In this document: positions 35,906-43,861 of the stretch, in pieces
Position numbering within the stretch: position 1 is the stretch's first letter
How the letters are laid out: each line of letters opens with the position of its first letter
NCBI RefSeq assembly: GCF_000379765.1
Contig: NZ_KB903449.1
Span: forward strand, 35,655 to 99,654
Origin: Flexithrix dorotheae DSM 6795
GTDB taxonomy: Bacteria > Bacteroidota > Bacteroidia > Cytophagales > Flammeovirgaceae
Direction of reading: 5' to 3'
DNA: 64,000 nucleotides
Notes under the pieces: generated by a model
Told to the model about the DNA's origin: nothing
Databases searched by the model: none
Seen by the model: the letters and a program-made list of their open reading frames with translations, nothing else
Program-made: the position numbers and the translations under genes

Positions 35906-37399
35906 ATGAAAACTGAAATACTTTTAAAAATTCAACTTATTTCAATTTTTACTTTCCTCGGGTTTGGCAGTTGCACTCCAAAAAATGAAAAGGAATATAA
36001 TGTAATTCTGATTGTAGCAGATGACATGAATGATTATGGTTTTTTCAACAGCAACCCTATTGTAAAAGCCCCAAATATCGAAAATTTCAGGAAAACGGCC
36101 ATTTCATTTCCCTACACCTATTGTGCAGCACCCTCCTGTAGTCCTTCTCGCACTGCTTTCTTAAGTGGGATGTCTCCACATAAGTCGGGCAAATATTACA
36201 ATGGAAGTAAAGAATGGGATAAAATTTATATGCAACAACAGGAAACAATGCCAGAATGGTTTAAGCGAATTGGTTATCATTCTTATGGGAAAGGAAAACT
36301 TTTTCATTCTCAAATATCAAAGGATCGGGTTGCGCAGAACTTTGATGGAGGAACGGGAAAAGCAGGATTTGGACCTTTCCCGGATTCATTACATCAGTTG
36401 TCTTTTGAAGGTATGGAAGACTTAAAATCGCTTCCTGATTCCATGTACAATTCTTCACAAAGTCGATTCAAGGGAATACAGGCATTTCCAGATGAAGACT
36501 TTCCTGATGTGAAGAATGCCAATGAGATTATTGAACTGCTGAAAACAGGTGGACAAAAGCCTTTCTTTTTAATGTATGGCCTTTGGCGGCCTCATAGCCC
36601 ATATACCTGTCCACAGCGGTTTTATGACATGTACGATCTTGATGAAATCCAAATTCCAGCAGGTTATTTGGAAAATGATATGGAGGATTTACCTCCCATG
36701 GCAAAGGAATTCATCAAAACCAAATCCAAAGATTTCAATTCCATTACCATTACCGAACAACAGTGGAAAGCCTATCTTAGAGGCTACTATGCCTGCTACA
36801 CTTTTGCCGATTACAATATTGGAAGAGTACTGGATGCATTAGATAAAAGTGAATATGCAGAAAATACCATTGTCGTGATTACTTCGGACAATGGTTTTCA
36901 CATGGGTGAAAAAAACCGATTCGACAAAAATTCCTTGTGGGAACTGTCTGCCATCACACCCATGGCAATCAGGATTCCTGGATCTAAATTTGGCGGGAAA
37001 ATTTGTACAAAACCCGTGAACCTGCAGGATCTTTACCCCACCTTTGTGGACTATTGCGGGAAAGGAACTTCTCCCATTAAACCAATTGATGGCCACAGCA
37101 TAAGACCCTTATTAGAAAATCCCGATGCAGCTTGGGAGCACAATTCCATGACCTATTTTGGAAAAGGCTGGATCAGTATTCGAAGTGAACAATTCAGGTA
37201 CCTCCAATACCCGGATGGCACAGAAGAGCTTTACAACCATAAAACGGATCATTGGGAATTATACAATATGGCAGATAACCCTAAATATCGGGGTGTGATT
37301 TCCAAATTCAGAAAACAACTACCAACCACAATGGCCGAATCAATTCCCGGGAAATGGACCAAACTGATTAAACAAGTTGAACAAAAAGTAATGAAATGA
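35906..37399 (+). CDS. S1-type sulfatase lipoprotein, paralogue of the gene at 9372
   Basis: The ATG at 35906 is chosen; an in-frame TTG at 35894 overlapping the previous stop is an alternative. About 497 residues with lipoprotein signal 'FTFLGFGSCTPKNEK'. 'VILIVADDMNDYGFF', C-S-P-S-R (Cys78) in 'CSPSRTAFLSGMSPHKSG', 'GKGKLFHSQI', 'MYGLWRPHSPYTCPQRFYDMYDLDEI' and 'VVITSDNGFHMGEKNRFDKNSLWELSAITPMAIRIPG' follow. Shared blocks such as 'GFGPFPDSLHQL' and 'FKGIQAFPDEDFPDVKNA' show it is a close paralogue of the sulfatase at 9372, linking the two gene clusters to one substrate. Its stop overlaps the next start by four bases (ATGA). Confidence 0.93.
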   Translation: MKTEILLKIQLISIFTFLGFGSCTPKNEKEYNVILIVADDMNDYGFFNSNPIVKAPNIENFRKTAISFPYTYCAAPSCSPSRTAFLSGMSPHKSGKYYNGSKEWDKIYMQQQETMPEWFKRIGYHSYGKGKLFHSQISKDRVAQNFDGGTGKAGFGPFPDSLHQLSFEGMEDLKSLPDSMYNSSQSRFKGIQAFPDEDFPDVKNANEIIELLKTGGQKPFFLMYGLWRPHSPYTCPQRFYDMYDLDEIQIPAGYLENDMEDLPPMAKEFIKTKSKDFNSITITEQQWKAYLRGYYACYTFADYNIGRVLDALDKSEYAENTIVVITSDNGFHMGEKNRFDKNSLWELSAITPMAIRIPGSKFGGKICTKPVNLQDLYPTFVDYCGKGTSPIKPIDGHSIRPLLENPDAAWEHNSMTYFGKGWISIRSEQFRYLQYPDGTEELYNHKTDHWELYNMADNPKYRGVISKFRKQLPTTMAESIPGKWTKLIKQVEQKVMK

Positions 37400-38982
37400 A
37401 AAAATTAACCCTATTCATCATAATTGGATTCCTGAGTTTTACAGCAAGTAAAGCACAAGTAAAAAAACCTAACATCATCCTCATCATGGTGGATGATATG
37501 GGATATGCTGATATCGGATGTTATGGCGGTGAAATACCCACACCAAATATTGATCAATTAGCCAAAAATGGCATTCGATTTTCCCAATTTTATAATACCG
37601 CTCGTTGTTGCCCAACCAGGGCTTCTTTGCTCACAGGATTATTCCCCCATCAAACCGGAATTGGACACATGACTAATCCCCCAAATGCACCAGACCGATA
37701 TTCGGACTGGAATAGCGAAGGATATCAGGGATATTTAAACAGGAATTGCCTTACCCTTGCTGAGGGACTAAAAGAAGCCGGGTATCACACCTACATGACA
37801 GGAAAGTGGCACCTGGGCTACCATGAAGAATCGAGATGGCCTTTACAGAGAGGTTTTGAAAAATTTTACGGAAGTATCCCGGGTGCCTGTAGTTATTTTT
37901 GGCCAAATGGCAATCGTCCGGTCTCTTTTATGAATGAACACCTTCCCCCACCCGATTCCACCACATATTATACCACTGATGCTTTTACAGACTATGCCAT
38001 TCAGTTTATAGATGAGCAGCAGGATGATAGCCCTTTCTTTTTATATCTTGCCTATAATGCGCCACACTGGCCCCTTCACGCTAAAAAGGAAGACATTAAA
38101 AAATTCATAGGTAAATACATGCACGGCTGGGATGAGGTTCGAAAAAAACGTTTGGAAAAACAAATAGAAATGGGATTATTAGATCCTGAAACCATACTTT
38201 CCGAAAGAGACCATCGGGTAAGGCCATGGGTAGAAGTTTCTGACTCTCAAAAGGTTTTAAGTGATTATAGAATGGCTGTTTATGCTGCACAAATTTACAG
38301 TGTGGACTATAATATTGGTAAATTAGTGGAAAAGTTAAAAGCTGAAGACCAGTATGAAAACACCCTGATTTTATTCTTATCCGATAATGGAGGATGTGCG
38401 GAAATGTATGATGAATTTGGAAGTAAACCTCAATCATATATCAACAAAAAAAATTATTCGGGCGCTGTTTCTTATGGAATAGGATGGGCAAATGCTTCCA
38501 ATACCCCATTCTATAATTACAAAGTAAAAATTGATGAAGGCGGGATTTCCACCCCACTTATTGCCCATTGGCCAGAAGGCATCATAAATCAGGAAGGAAA
38601 AATTAACCATCAACCTGGCTATTTAATTGACATTGCTCCAACACTTTATGAAATTGCCGGATTTAACTATCCAAGAACTTTTCATCAAGGCAATGAAATT
38701 CCTTCATTGAAAGGAAATAGTCTTCTCCCGATATTTAAAGGCAAAGAAACGCACCCTCACGAATTCATGTATTGGGAACATCAAAATAATAAAGCCATTA
38801 GGAAAGGAAAGTGGAAAGCTTCAATGGATGCCACTGCGTCAACCTGGAAATTATTTAATTTGGAAGAAGACAGAATAGAAAGTAAAAATCTGGCTGATCA
38901 ATACCCGGAATTGGTCGAGGAACTGGAACAAAAATGGGAGGATTGGGCTAAATCTCATAAAGTTCTGCCAAAGAAGAATTGA
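37396..38982 (+). CDS. Secreted S1-type arylsulfatase with C-C-P-T-R active site
   Basis: 528 residues with a signal peptide (MKKLTLFIIIGFLSFTASKAQ). 'IILIMVDDMGYADIGCYGGEIPTPNIDQLA' is followed by the signature C-C-P-T-R, with Cys71 as the predicted formylglycine, in 'CCPTRASLLTGLFPHQTGIGHM'. 'TGKWHLGYHEESRWPLQRGFEKFYGSIPGACSYF', 'YLAYNAPHWPLHAKKEDIKKFIGKYMHGWDEVRKKR' and 'ILFLSDNGGCAEMYDE' are typical of a broad arylsulfatase group distinct from the three upstream genes. It is the last gene of the four-sulfatase operon. Codon use and length look normal. Substrate position is unknown; four different subfamilies in one operon suggest a heavily sulfated glycan. Confidence 0.93.
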   Translation: MKKLTLFIIIGFLSFTASKAQVKKPNIILIMVDDMGYADIGCYGGEIPTPNIDQLAKNGIRFSQFYNTARCCPTRASLLTGLFPHQTGIGHMTNPPNAPDRYSDWNSEGYQGYLNRNCLTLAEGLKEAGYHTYMTGKWHLGYHEESRWPLQRGFEKFYGSIPGACSYFWPNGNRPVSFMNEHLPPPDSTTYYTTDAFTDYAIQFIDEQQDDSPFFLYLAYNAPHWPLHAKKEDIKKFIGKYMHGWDEVRKKRLEKQIEMGLLDPETILSERDHRVRPWVEVSDSQKVLSDYRMAVYAAQIYSVDYNIGKLVEKLKAEDQYENTLILFLSDNGGCAEMYDEFGSKPQSYINKKNYSGAVSYGIGWANASNTPFYNYKVKIDEGGISTPLIAHWPEGIINQEGKINHQPGYLIDIAPTLYEIAGFNYPRTFHQGNEIPSLKGNSLLPIFKGKETHPHEFMYWEHQNNKAIRKGKWKASMDATASTWKLFNLEEDRIESKNLADQYPELVEELEQKWEDWAKSHKVLPKKN

Positions 38983-39159
38983 TTTCCTTTTTCCTCTTTA
39001 ATCGGGGCAAAAAGCTCTGGGAAAATACCAAGGGGGAATGTCATTCAAAATAATATTATAGGGGAAGATCAATCTTATAAAGCCTTCCTAAAGGGAAAGG
39101 AATAGCATTATTTCCCCTATTAGGGGTCCCATCTTGTTTAATCTTTAATTATTAAAAAC

Positions 39160-39579
39160 TTAGCAAGAGGGTAAACAATTAGGGCACAGGCCTTCCATGA
39201 GAAAGTAAATATCTTCAATTTTAAATCGCTCAAGCTTTTCAAGGTATTCGTTTGGAAGGTCAGGTAGGCAGATTATAGTCCCACATCCTCGACACCGGAG
39301 GTGGGGATGAGCACCCCCATCCAGATGGATATCATGCTTGAACATATAATGGCAAACCCCTTTGAAATCCACCATTCTCACTACTAAATCAATTTCTTCA
39401 AATGTATGAAGAGCGCGGTATATGGTCACTCTGTCCACTGGCACACACAATGCATCAACTATATCATTCAAGGGGTAAGCTTTTGGACGACTCATTAGAA
39501 AATTCAATAAGGCTACTCGTGGCTCTGTTACGCGTTTCTTTTTTTCCTTCAACAATTTAATAGCTTTTTGGGCACTCAT
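39160..39579 (-). CDS. Fur-family transcriptional repressor, probably Zur-like
   Basis: 139 residues. N-terminal winged helix: 'LKEKKKRVTEPRVALLNFLMSRPKAYPLNDIVDAL' and recognition helix 'VPVDRVTIYRALHTFEEIDLVVRM'. The dimerisation/metal domain has 'CHYMFKHDIHLDGGAHPHLRCRGCG' and ends 'MEGLCPNCLPSC', giving the two C-x-x-C structural zinc motifs. His residues in 'HDIHLDGGAHPH' are candidate regulatory metal ligands. Fur proteins repress metal-uptake genes. Two copies of TGCAACnnnGTTGCA, a Zur-box-like palindrome, lie about 520-560 bases upstream near a small membrane-protein gene on the same strand, supporting a zinc role. The specific metal is an inference. Confidence 0.88.
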   Translation of the reverse strand: MSAQKAIKLLKEKKKRVTEPRVALLNFLMSRPKAYPLNDIVDALCVPVDRVTIYRALHTFEEIDLVVRMVDFKGVCHYMFKHDIHLDGGAHPHLRCRGCGTIICLPDLPNEYLEKLERFKIEDIYFLMEGLCPNCLPSC

Positions 39580-39674
39580 TGATTAATCGATTTAAGGTAA
39601 TAAAACTCAGGTGTATTTTTTAATTGGTAAGCTTTCCAGCGATTTCTTTCATATCTAAACAGGCTACTCATCAT
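39576..39674 (-). CDS. Possible 32-codon upstream ORF coupled to the Fur gene
   Basis: Begins with two ATG codons (39674, 39671) and ends with a TGA overlapping the Fur start (ATGA). It encodes MMSSLFRYERNRWKAYQLKN... followed by a short aromatic tail. There is no homology I can recognise. It could be a translationally coupled leader, a gene remnant, or chance. Confidence 0.2.
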   Translation of the reverse strand: MMSSLFRYERNRWKAYQLKNTPEFYYLKSINQ

Positions 39675-39807
39675 TGTATCTAACCTTCCAGTTTTCAGAC
39701 TATGCTTTTGTAGTCCTTTATTTATTTTTTAGTTTGTGGATGCAGATAGGAGTTCCATGAGGCAATTTTTATGAACAACTTCAAAATCAACATAAGGCTT
39801 TCACGAT

Positions 39808-40020
39808 TCATTTAAAGACTACAATTTTTTGGCTGTAAATAAATCCCCCTGAAAAAGCTTTGGAAAACTCCCATTCGATGAAATAGATCAATATGATAAA
39901 ATAATATAGATAGGTTGCCGTAAAACCTGCCACCGCAATACCGCTTACCAGGACATCACTTTTATGAAATAGTATTCCTATGAAAACTGCAAAAAAAAGC
40001 GGCAACATTGCTTCAAGCAT
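39808..40020 (-). CDS. Small two-span membrane protein, candidate metal-regulated gene
   Basis: 70 residues: 'MLEAMLPLFFAVFIGILFHKSD' gives one predicted span, a second follows in 'AGFTATYLYYFIILIYFIEW', and the tail is short and basic. I do not recognise a family. The reason to take it seriously is position: two palindromes TGCAACnnnGTTGCA lie 70 and 109 bases upstream of its start, and a Fur-family gene follows on the same strand. Small membrane proteins beside Zur genes are often metal carriers or their truncated remnants. It lacks the Cys or His-rich motifs expected of a MerC-type carrier, so function is open, and the ORF could be spurious. Confidence 0.35.
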   Translation of the reverse strand: MLEAMLPLFFAVFIGILFHKSDVLVSGIAVAGFTATYLYYFIILIYFIEWEFSKAFSGGFIYSQKIVVFK

Positions 40021-40089
40021 AGTGAAGTTTGGCTTATTTCTTTAACTTTATTTGTTGCAGTTTTTGAAAAATTAAAAGCTGTATTCAAA

Positions 40090-40104
40090 TGCAACATGGT
40101 TGCA
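40090..40104. promoter_or_regulatory. Zur/Fur-type operator palindrome, copy 1
   Basis: TGCAACATGGTTGCA: perfect 6-bp arms around a 3-base spacer. The same palindrome recurs at 40129-40143, centres 39 bases apart. The pair lies upstream of the minus-strand genes at 39808-40020 and 39160-39579, the latter a Fur-family repressor. Confidence 0.65.
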
Positions 40105-40128
40105 AGAATAGATAATTTAGCTTATTAA

Positions 40129-40143
40129 TGCAACTCTGTTGCA
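40129..40143. promoter_or_regulatory. Zur/Fur-type operator palindrome, copy 2
   Basis: TGCAACTCTGTTGCA: the same perfect 6-3-6 palindrome as at 40090-40104 with a different spacer. Two copies in 54 bases make chance unlikely. Confidence 0.65.
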
Positions 40144-40624
40144 ATTAATTTTTAAAGACCAATAACCCATCAGATTAGGGGATTAAAATTTTGTACGAAT
40201 TAATGTAAAGGGCAGGAACATTTTCTTTTATGGTTCAATCGGTAAAGGATAACCCCTTGATATTATTTCAGCATAATAGCGATTATCTTGTGATTCGATT
40301 ACCCCTAATAACATAGTAAAAGACGAACTTTTCACCGGGGATATAATCACTAATGGAACCAAGAAGCCATATTTTGAAATGGGAAATACTTGGTAGAAAA
40401 TTGTCAAAGACTATTATTTCTTGTTTATTGAGGCTTTCTATGTCTTAATAAAATCAAAAAAATAACAATTATTACAAAAATAAAGGGTGCTTCCCCTACC
40501 CTACCATATTTATTAACCTTAGCTTTTTCTAAAGCAAAACCAGGTTATTATATGTTCTCAATTAAAATAAACCTGACTTTTCCCAAGCCTAATTCTCAAT
40601 AGTTTTTTTAACACTCAGGAAAAT
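40144..40624 (-). pseudogene. Non-coding stretch with possible degraded gene
   Basis: No intact gene is seen. On the minus strand two overlapping frames look coding-like: one ends at 40228 with '...NRYYAEIISRGYPLPIEP', the other ends at 40283 after 'NKQEIIVFDNFLPSISHF' and '...SDYIPGEKFVFYYVIRGN'. Neither has a sound start and the two cannot both be real over the overlap. A decayed gene is possible; the family is not recognisable. Confidence 0.25.
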
Positions 40625-41083
40625 TCAATGGGATACCCATGACCCTCTGGAATCATAACCACTACTACAATTGTCAGTTTTTTTTTCAAATAATCTATTT
40701 TTATACCTCCATAAATAAATAGCTCCGAATAGAAATAGCAAACTAAATAAAGAGCCAAAAAGGCCAAGTTGTTCCGCTACATGACTTTCAGGAACTGGTT
40801 TTATAAATTGATTTACCAGACCCAATAATAGCCTGATCGAAGACCAAATGATAACTAAAATTGCCCAAAGACCAATTGTTTTCCTAAATGATTTTTCTGA
40901 TTTACGTGAACTGAAAATAAACAGTGCCATTATTGCTGATATTAAAATCAGTGGAACATAACTACCTATAACTAAATAAGAAAAGCCTTTGTAAAAGAAG
41001 AAAAATAACGAGAAAGCTAATACAATTCCGTAAAATAAATGCGCTTTAAAAATACTCAAGATTTTATGTTGTACCTCATTCAT
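40625..41083 (-). CDS. Unknown four-span membrane protein
   Basis: The start at 41083 is chosen because its ATGA overlaps the stop of the upstream M28 peptidase gene, giving 152 residues (MNEVQHKILSIF...); a longer frame from 41128 would run into that gene. Four predicted membrane spans: 'FYGIVLAFSLFFFFYKGF', 'VIGSYVPLILISAIMALFIF', 'LWAILVIIWSSIRLLLGLV' and 'LFGSLFSLLFLFGAIYLW'. The C-terminus is polar with 'NCSSGYDSRGSWVSH'. I do not recognise a family. Overlap with the peptidase gene implies a bicistronic message and perhaps a shared role at the membrane. Confidence 0.6.
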   Translation of the reverse strand: MNEVQHKILSIFKAHLFYGIVLAFSLFFFFYKGFSYLVIGSYVPLILISAIMALFIFSSRKSEKSFRKTIGLWAILVIIWSSIRLLLGLVNQFIKPVPESHVAEQLGLFGSLFSLLFLFGAIYLWRYKNRLFEKKTDNCSSGYDSRGSWVSH

Positions 41084-42027
41084 TCTGAAATTATCTTTTT
41101 TATGATGTTTTCTATTAAATTCGAACAAGATAACAAGTACTCGAAGTCAACGGTATCAAAGGTATCATCCGGACTATCTTTGTAAGGAGTTGAGTCCCGG
41201 TGATAGAAACACTCCCCAGCACCTATTACGTTGAAACCTAAAGGGACAAATGCATCAAAATCAGTTGAATTATTATGGTAACCAACCGGATCAATAAGTA
41301 TATCTTTTAAGGGAATTTTTCTTTGATCAGCCACAGTTTTGTAAATTTCTATCAGAGATGCCGAACCGGAAAAAATTTCCATTGCCCTATCCTTGTCCGC
41401 ATCCCAACCAACCATATCAAAGCAATGAACAGAGTGTATATCCCACTGTCTTTGCTTTAATAGTTTGGCGAAGGCCTTACTGCCTATTAATTCTTCCTCT
41501 TCCTGGTCGAAGAAAACGATAATTATGTTTTTATTTCTATTTTGAAGTGCCGAAAGTTCTTTGGCAACACTATAAATCAGTGCGATTCCGGTAGCATTGT
41601 CAATAGCCCCTGGTGCATTTCGTTTTCCGCTGTCGTAGTGTCCTCCAAGTACAACATATTCTGAGCTTTTATTTGTAGAAGGAAGAATTCCATAAATATT
41701 AGTTCCTTTAAAAGGATCAAGAATTAAATCAATTGCCGGATTGAGATTTGGTGAGGTGTACTGATGTTCATTAGCCTCAGTGCCCAAAGTGGTGATGAGT
41801 TCTTTGAGATATTTTTTTGCTATTTCACGTTCCGCATTAGCCCAACGACTCTTAATTACTGTATTATTCCCCAATGTGTATTTTCCTGATAATTGGCCAA
41901 CTATTGTCTGTTGATATTCAGCTTTAGTATTTGGCAAATGTTCCGTAATTAAAACACCCACATTCTTCTCGCTTTGACAAGCGATTACAGTTAAACTAAA
42001 AAATAATGTTTTAAGGATATTTCTCAT
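41080..42027 (-). CDS. M28-family metallopeptidase lipoprotein
   Basis: The start at 42027 gives a lipoprotein signal (MRNILKTLFFSLTVIACQSEKN); an upstream in-frame ATG at 42069 does not. About 315 residues. Two-zinc aminopeptidase motifs are in order: 'YVVLGGHYDSGKRNAPGAIDNATGIALI' (His and bridging Asp ligands), 'IIIVFFDQEEEELIGSKAFA' (catalytic Glu and Glu ligand), 'HCFDMVGWDADKDRAMEIFSG' (Asp ligand) and 'NSTDFDAFVPLGFNVIGAGECFYHRDSTPYKDSPDDT' (final His ligand). M28 enzymes are exopeptidases or glutaminyl cyclase-like. Being a lipoprotein it acts in the periplasm or at the surface. Neither it nor the membrane-protein gene that overlaps its stop seems linked to the glycan loci. Confidence 0.9.
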   Translation of the reverse strand: MRNILKTLFFSLTVIACQSEKNVGVLITEHLPNTKAEYQQTIVGQLSGKYTLGNNTVIKSRWANAEREIAKKYLKELITTLGTEANEHQYTSPNLNPAIDLILDPFKGTNIYGILPSTNKSSEYVVLGGHYDSGKRNAPGAIDNATGIALIYSVAKELSALQNRNKNIIIVFFDQEEEELIGSKAFAKLLKQRQWDIHSVHCFDMVGWDADKDRAMEIFSGSASLIEIYKTVADQRKIPLKDILIDPVGYHNNSTDFDAFVPLGFNVIGAGECFYHRDSTPYKDSPDDTFDTVDFEYLLSCSNLIENIIKKIISE

Positions 42028-42258
42028 TTCCTGAATAGGCTGTATTGAGCTGTTTGGTAAACCTGACAAAGCCCTGTGTTTTGAGCTTTGTATAGCTTTG
42101 AATATTTACCAAGGGGGTTTGCCTTGCATGGTGAATTTAGCTCAGGCAAATAAGTAATCCAAAAAATGAAAGACAACCTATCCTGATTACATAATGGATG
42201 GAATCGTGCCTGAAAGTTAATCAAAGGGCCAAACCTCACCTTTATTAACCTGATTTCA

Positions 42259-42281
42259 TATGTAATCAATTTGAATACATA
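42259..42281. promoter_or_regulatory. Imperfect copy of the parA operator palindrome
   Basis: TATGTAATCA-ATT-TGAATACATA: 10-bp arms with one mismatch and an ATT spacer. It matches the core of the perfect palindrome before parA (45127-45157) at 22 of 23 positions. Its placement before the initiator gene suggests one regulator acts on both units, or that both are partition sites. Confidence 0.6.
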
Positions 42282-42398
42282 TAGAAAAAAATTCCTGATA
42301 TACATAAAAACTTTAATAGCCATAGTGAACCATACTCCCACAATTTATTAAAATTGCAGTAAATTATTATTATCATCTATTTTAATTATTATCTATAT

Positions 42399-42414
42399 TT
42401 ACTTTAAAGTAAAA
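42399..42414. promoter_or_regulatory. Perfect 16-bp palindrome upstream of the initiator gene
   Basis: TTTACTTTAAAGTAAA, followed about 8 bases on by TTACT-CTAT-AGTAA. Both lie within 75 bases of the initiator start, a typical place for an autoregulatory operator of a replication gene. Confidence 0.45.
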
Positions 42415-42469
42415 AGTTTTTTTACTCTATAGTAATAAAAACAAGTACTCAGTTGAATTTTACGCTAGA

Positions 42470-43861
42470 ATGGATAAAAGTTTTAAGACTAACATTGGGG
42501 ATTTTTTAAAGGAAAATGGGTACTCTACCACTATTACCAAACAAGTACTTGAAGTTTTAGATAATGGAATTTCCGTATCTAAAATGGAAGATGTAACCGA
42601 GGCTGTTGGGGCATATAAGAGGTTTTTGGAGGTAATGCGAAAGATGGGGCCTCTGGAACCAGAACTGGAAAAGTTTGCCAATAGTGATGCGCTAAAACTT
42701 AACGGAGAAAAGGAAAAATCGGATAAAGAGGATTATATAAAATCACTTGCCCATATTCTGGCAATAGCTTTTAAAAAACAATTTTCGGAGGAGGAATTAA
42801 AGGAAGATCCTTCTAAAAATGTGATTCGTCATGGTCATGAATTATTAAAGGTAATGACCAGAAGACATTTGAATGATAAACAACTCTCCATTTTTTCTGA
42901 GAAGGATACCATTGAAAAACAAAAAGATCTGGATTTATTCAATAAGAAAATTACCCAGATTCTTGAAAACAATAAAGTTCAGGATCCCAATAATCCCAAG
43001 CAATCTTTAGATCTGCCCACCTTTATTGAAGAAAGAATTCCGGATGATACCCTGCAGCTCATTACCCGGGATTTTTCTATCAATGAATTAAAAGCGCTTC
43101 AGGCAGTCAATGGCATTGTGAACAAAGCAGTTTCGGAAAATAGTATTAAATATGTGGACGAGCTGGATTCGGCCATTATGAATTTTACTTTATCCGAGTA
43201 TTATGATTTATTCGGCTTAACCAAAAAGAAGGAAAAGGATGGCAAAATGAGATATGGGGGAAGAGCCCGTGAACAAGCTAAGAAAGCATTATTAGAATTG
43301 CATAACAGGGAATTCGTACTGCCATATGAATACCGTACTGAAAATAAGAATGTCAGAAAAACCATTAGGGGCATCCGAATCCGAAGGTTAATTGATATTA
43401 AGAATATTGAAAAAACAGAGGAATACAATAAATCAACCAATAAAACGAAAGTATCGGATAGTCTGAAAGTAGTGATTGATGGTGTGTTTTTAAAAGGCCT
43501 TCAACGGAATTACTTTAATGTACCCAAATACCTGAATAAGGATATTGTGAAAGCTCTTGGGGGGAAAAGGGTCTCCCCTGCTATTCAGTTTTTCATTGTA
43601 AACTTATTGGCTTATGCTCAGAAAAATACCAATGAAAAAATTGAGATGAAATATGATACCATGATTTCTGTAATGCGGTTGGAGAAATATGTGGAGTCCA
43701 GGCAGAAATCCAGAATTCTCGATCGATTTAATCAGGCTTTCCAATGTGCTATCGAATTGGGGATAATTACCAAATATGAAGAGACGGTAAATAACTGGGG
43801 GGAACAGAAATATATTTTTCATATTAATGACAGCTACTTTAAGGATAGAAGTTGGCGATAG
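42470..43861 (+). CDS. Putative plasmid-type replication initiator protein
   Basis: 463 residues, soluble and basic at the C-terminus. I do not see a decisive family signature. The central and C-terminal parts read like winged-helix initiators: 'MRYGGRAREQAKKALLELHNREFVLPYEY', 'FNVPKYLNKDIVKALGGKRVSPAIQFFIVNLLAYAQKN' and 'KYDTMISVMRLEKYVESRQKSRILDRFNQAFQCAIELGIITKYEE', the last resembling a Rep_3/RepB second winged helix. The N-terminal half ('ILAIAFKKQFSEEELKED') is helical and may mediate dimerisation. The assignment rests mainly on context: direct iterons begin inside its last codons, and parA/parB follow the array. Iteron initiators bind these repeats as monomers to open the origin. Confidence 0.7.
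   Translation: MDKSFKTNIGDFLKENGYSTTITKQVLEVLDNGISVSKMEDVTEAVGAYKRFLEVMRKMGPLEPELEKFANSDALKLNGEKEKSDKEDYIKSLAHILAIAFKKQFSEEELKEDPSKNVIRHGHELLKVMTRRHLNDKQLSIFSEKDTIEKQKDLDLFNKKITQILENNKVQDPNNPKQSLDLPTFIEERIPDDTLQLITRDFSINELKALQAVNGIVNKAVSENSIKYVDELDSAIMNFTLSEYYDLFGLTKKKEKDGKMRYGGRAREQAKKALLELHNREFVLPYEYRTENKNVRKTIRGIRIRRLIDIKNIEKTEEYNKSTNKTKVSDSLKVVIDGVFLKGLQRNYFNVPKYLNKDIVKALGGKRVSPAIQFFIVNLLAYAQKNTNEKIEMKYDTMISVMRLEKYVESRQKSRILDRFNQAFQCAIELGIITKYEETVNNWGEQKYIFHINDSYFKDRSWR

Larger units (their letters stand above)
42028..42469. other. Leader region of the replication module
   Basis: About 440 bases between the peptidase gene and the putative initiator gene. It holds a palindrome related to the parA operator (42259-42281), a perfect 16-bp palindrome (42399-42414) and AT-rich DNA close to the initiator start. 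An overlapping minus-strand 105-codon frame is not convincing. Confidence 0.6.

Noticed and set aside
39580..40624. tRNA or small RNA genes near the Fur-family gene
   Set aside because: I looked for tRNA arm patterns and structured elements and saw none beyond the two operator palindromes.
42024..42341. 105-codon minus-strand frame between the peptidase and the initiator gene
   Set aside because: Its translation has no domain pattern, its 3' end overlaps the peptidase start, and it covers the operator-like palindrome. Better explained as regulatory DNA.
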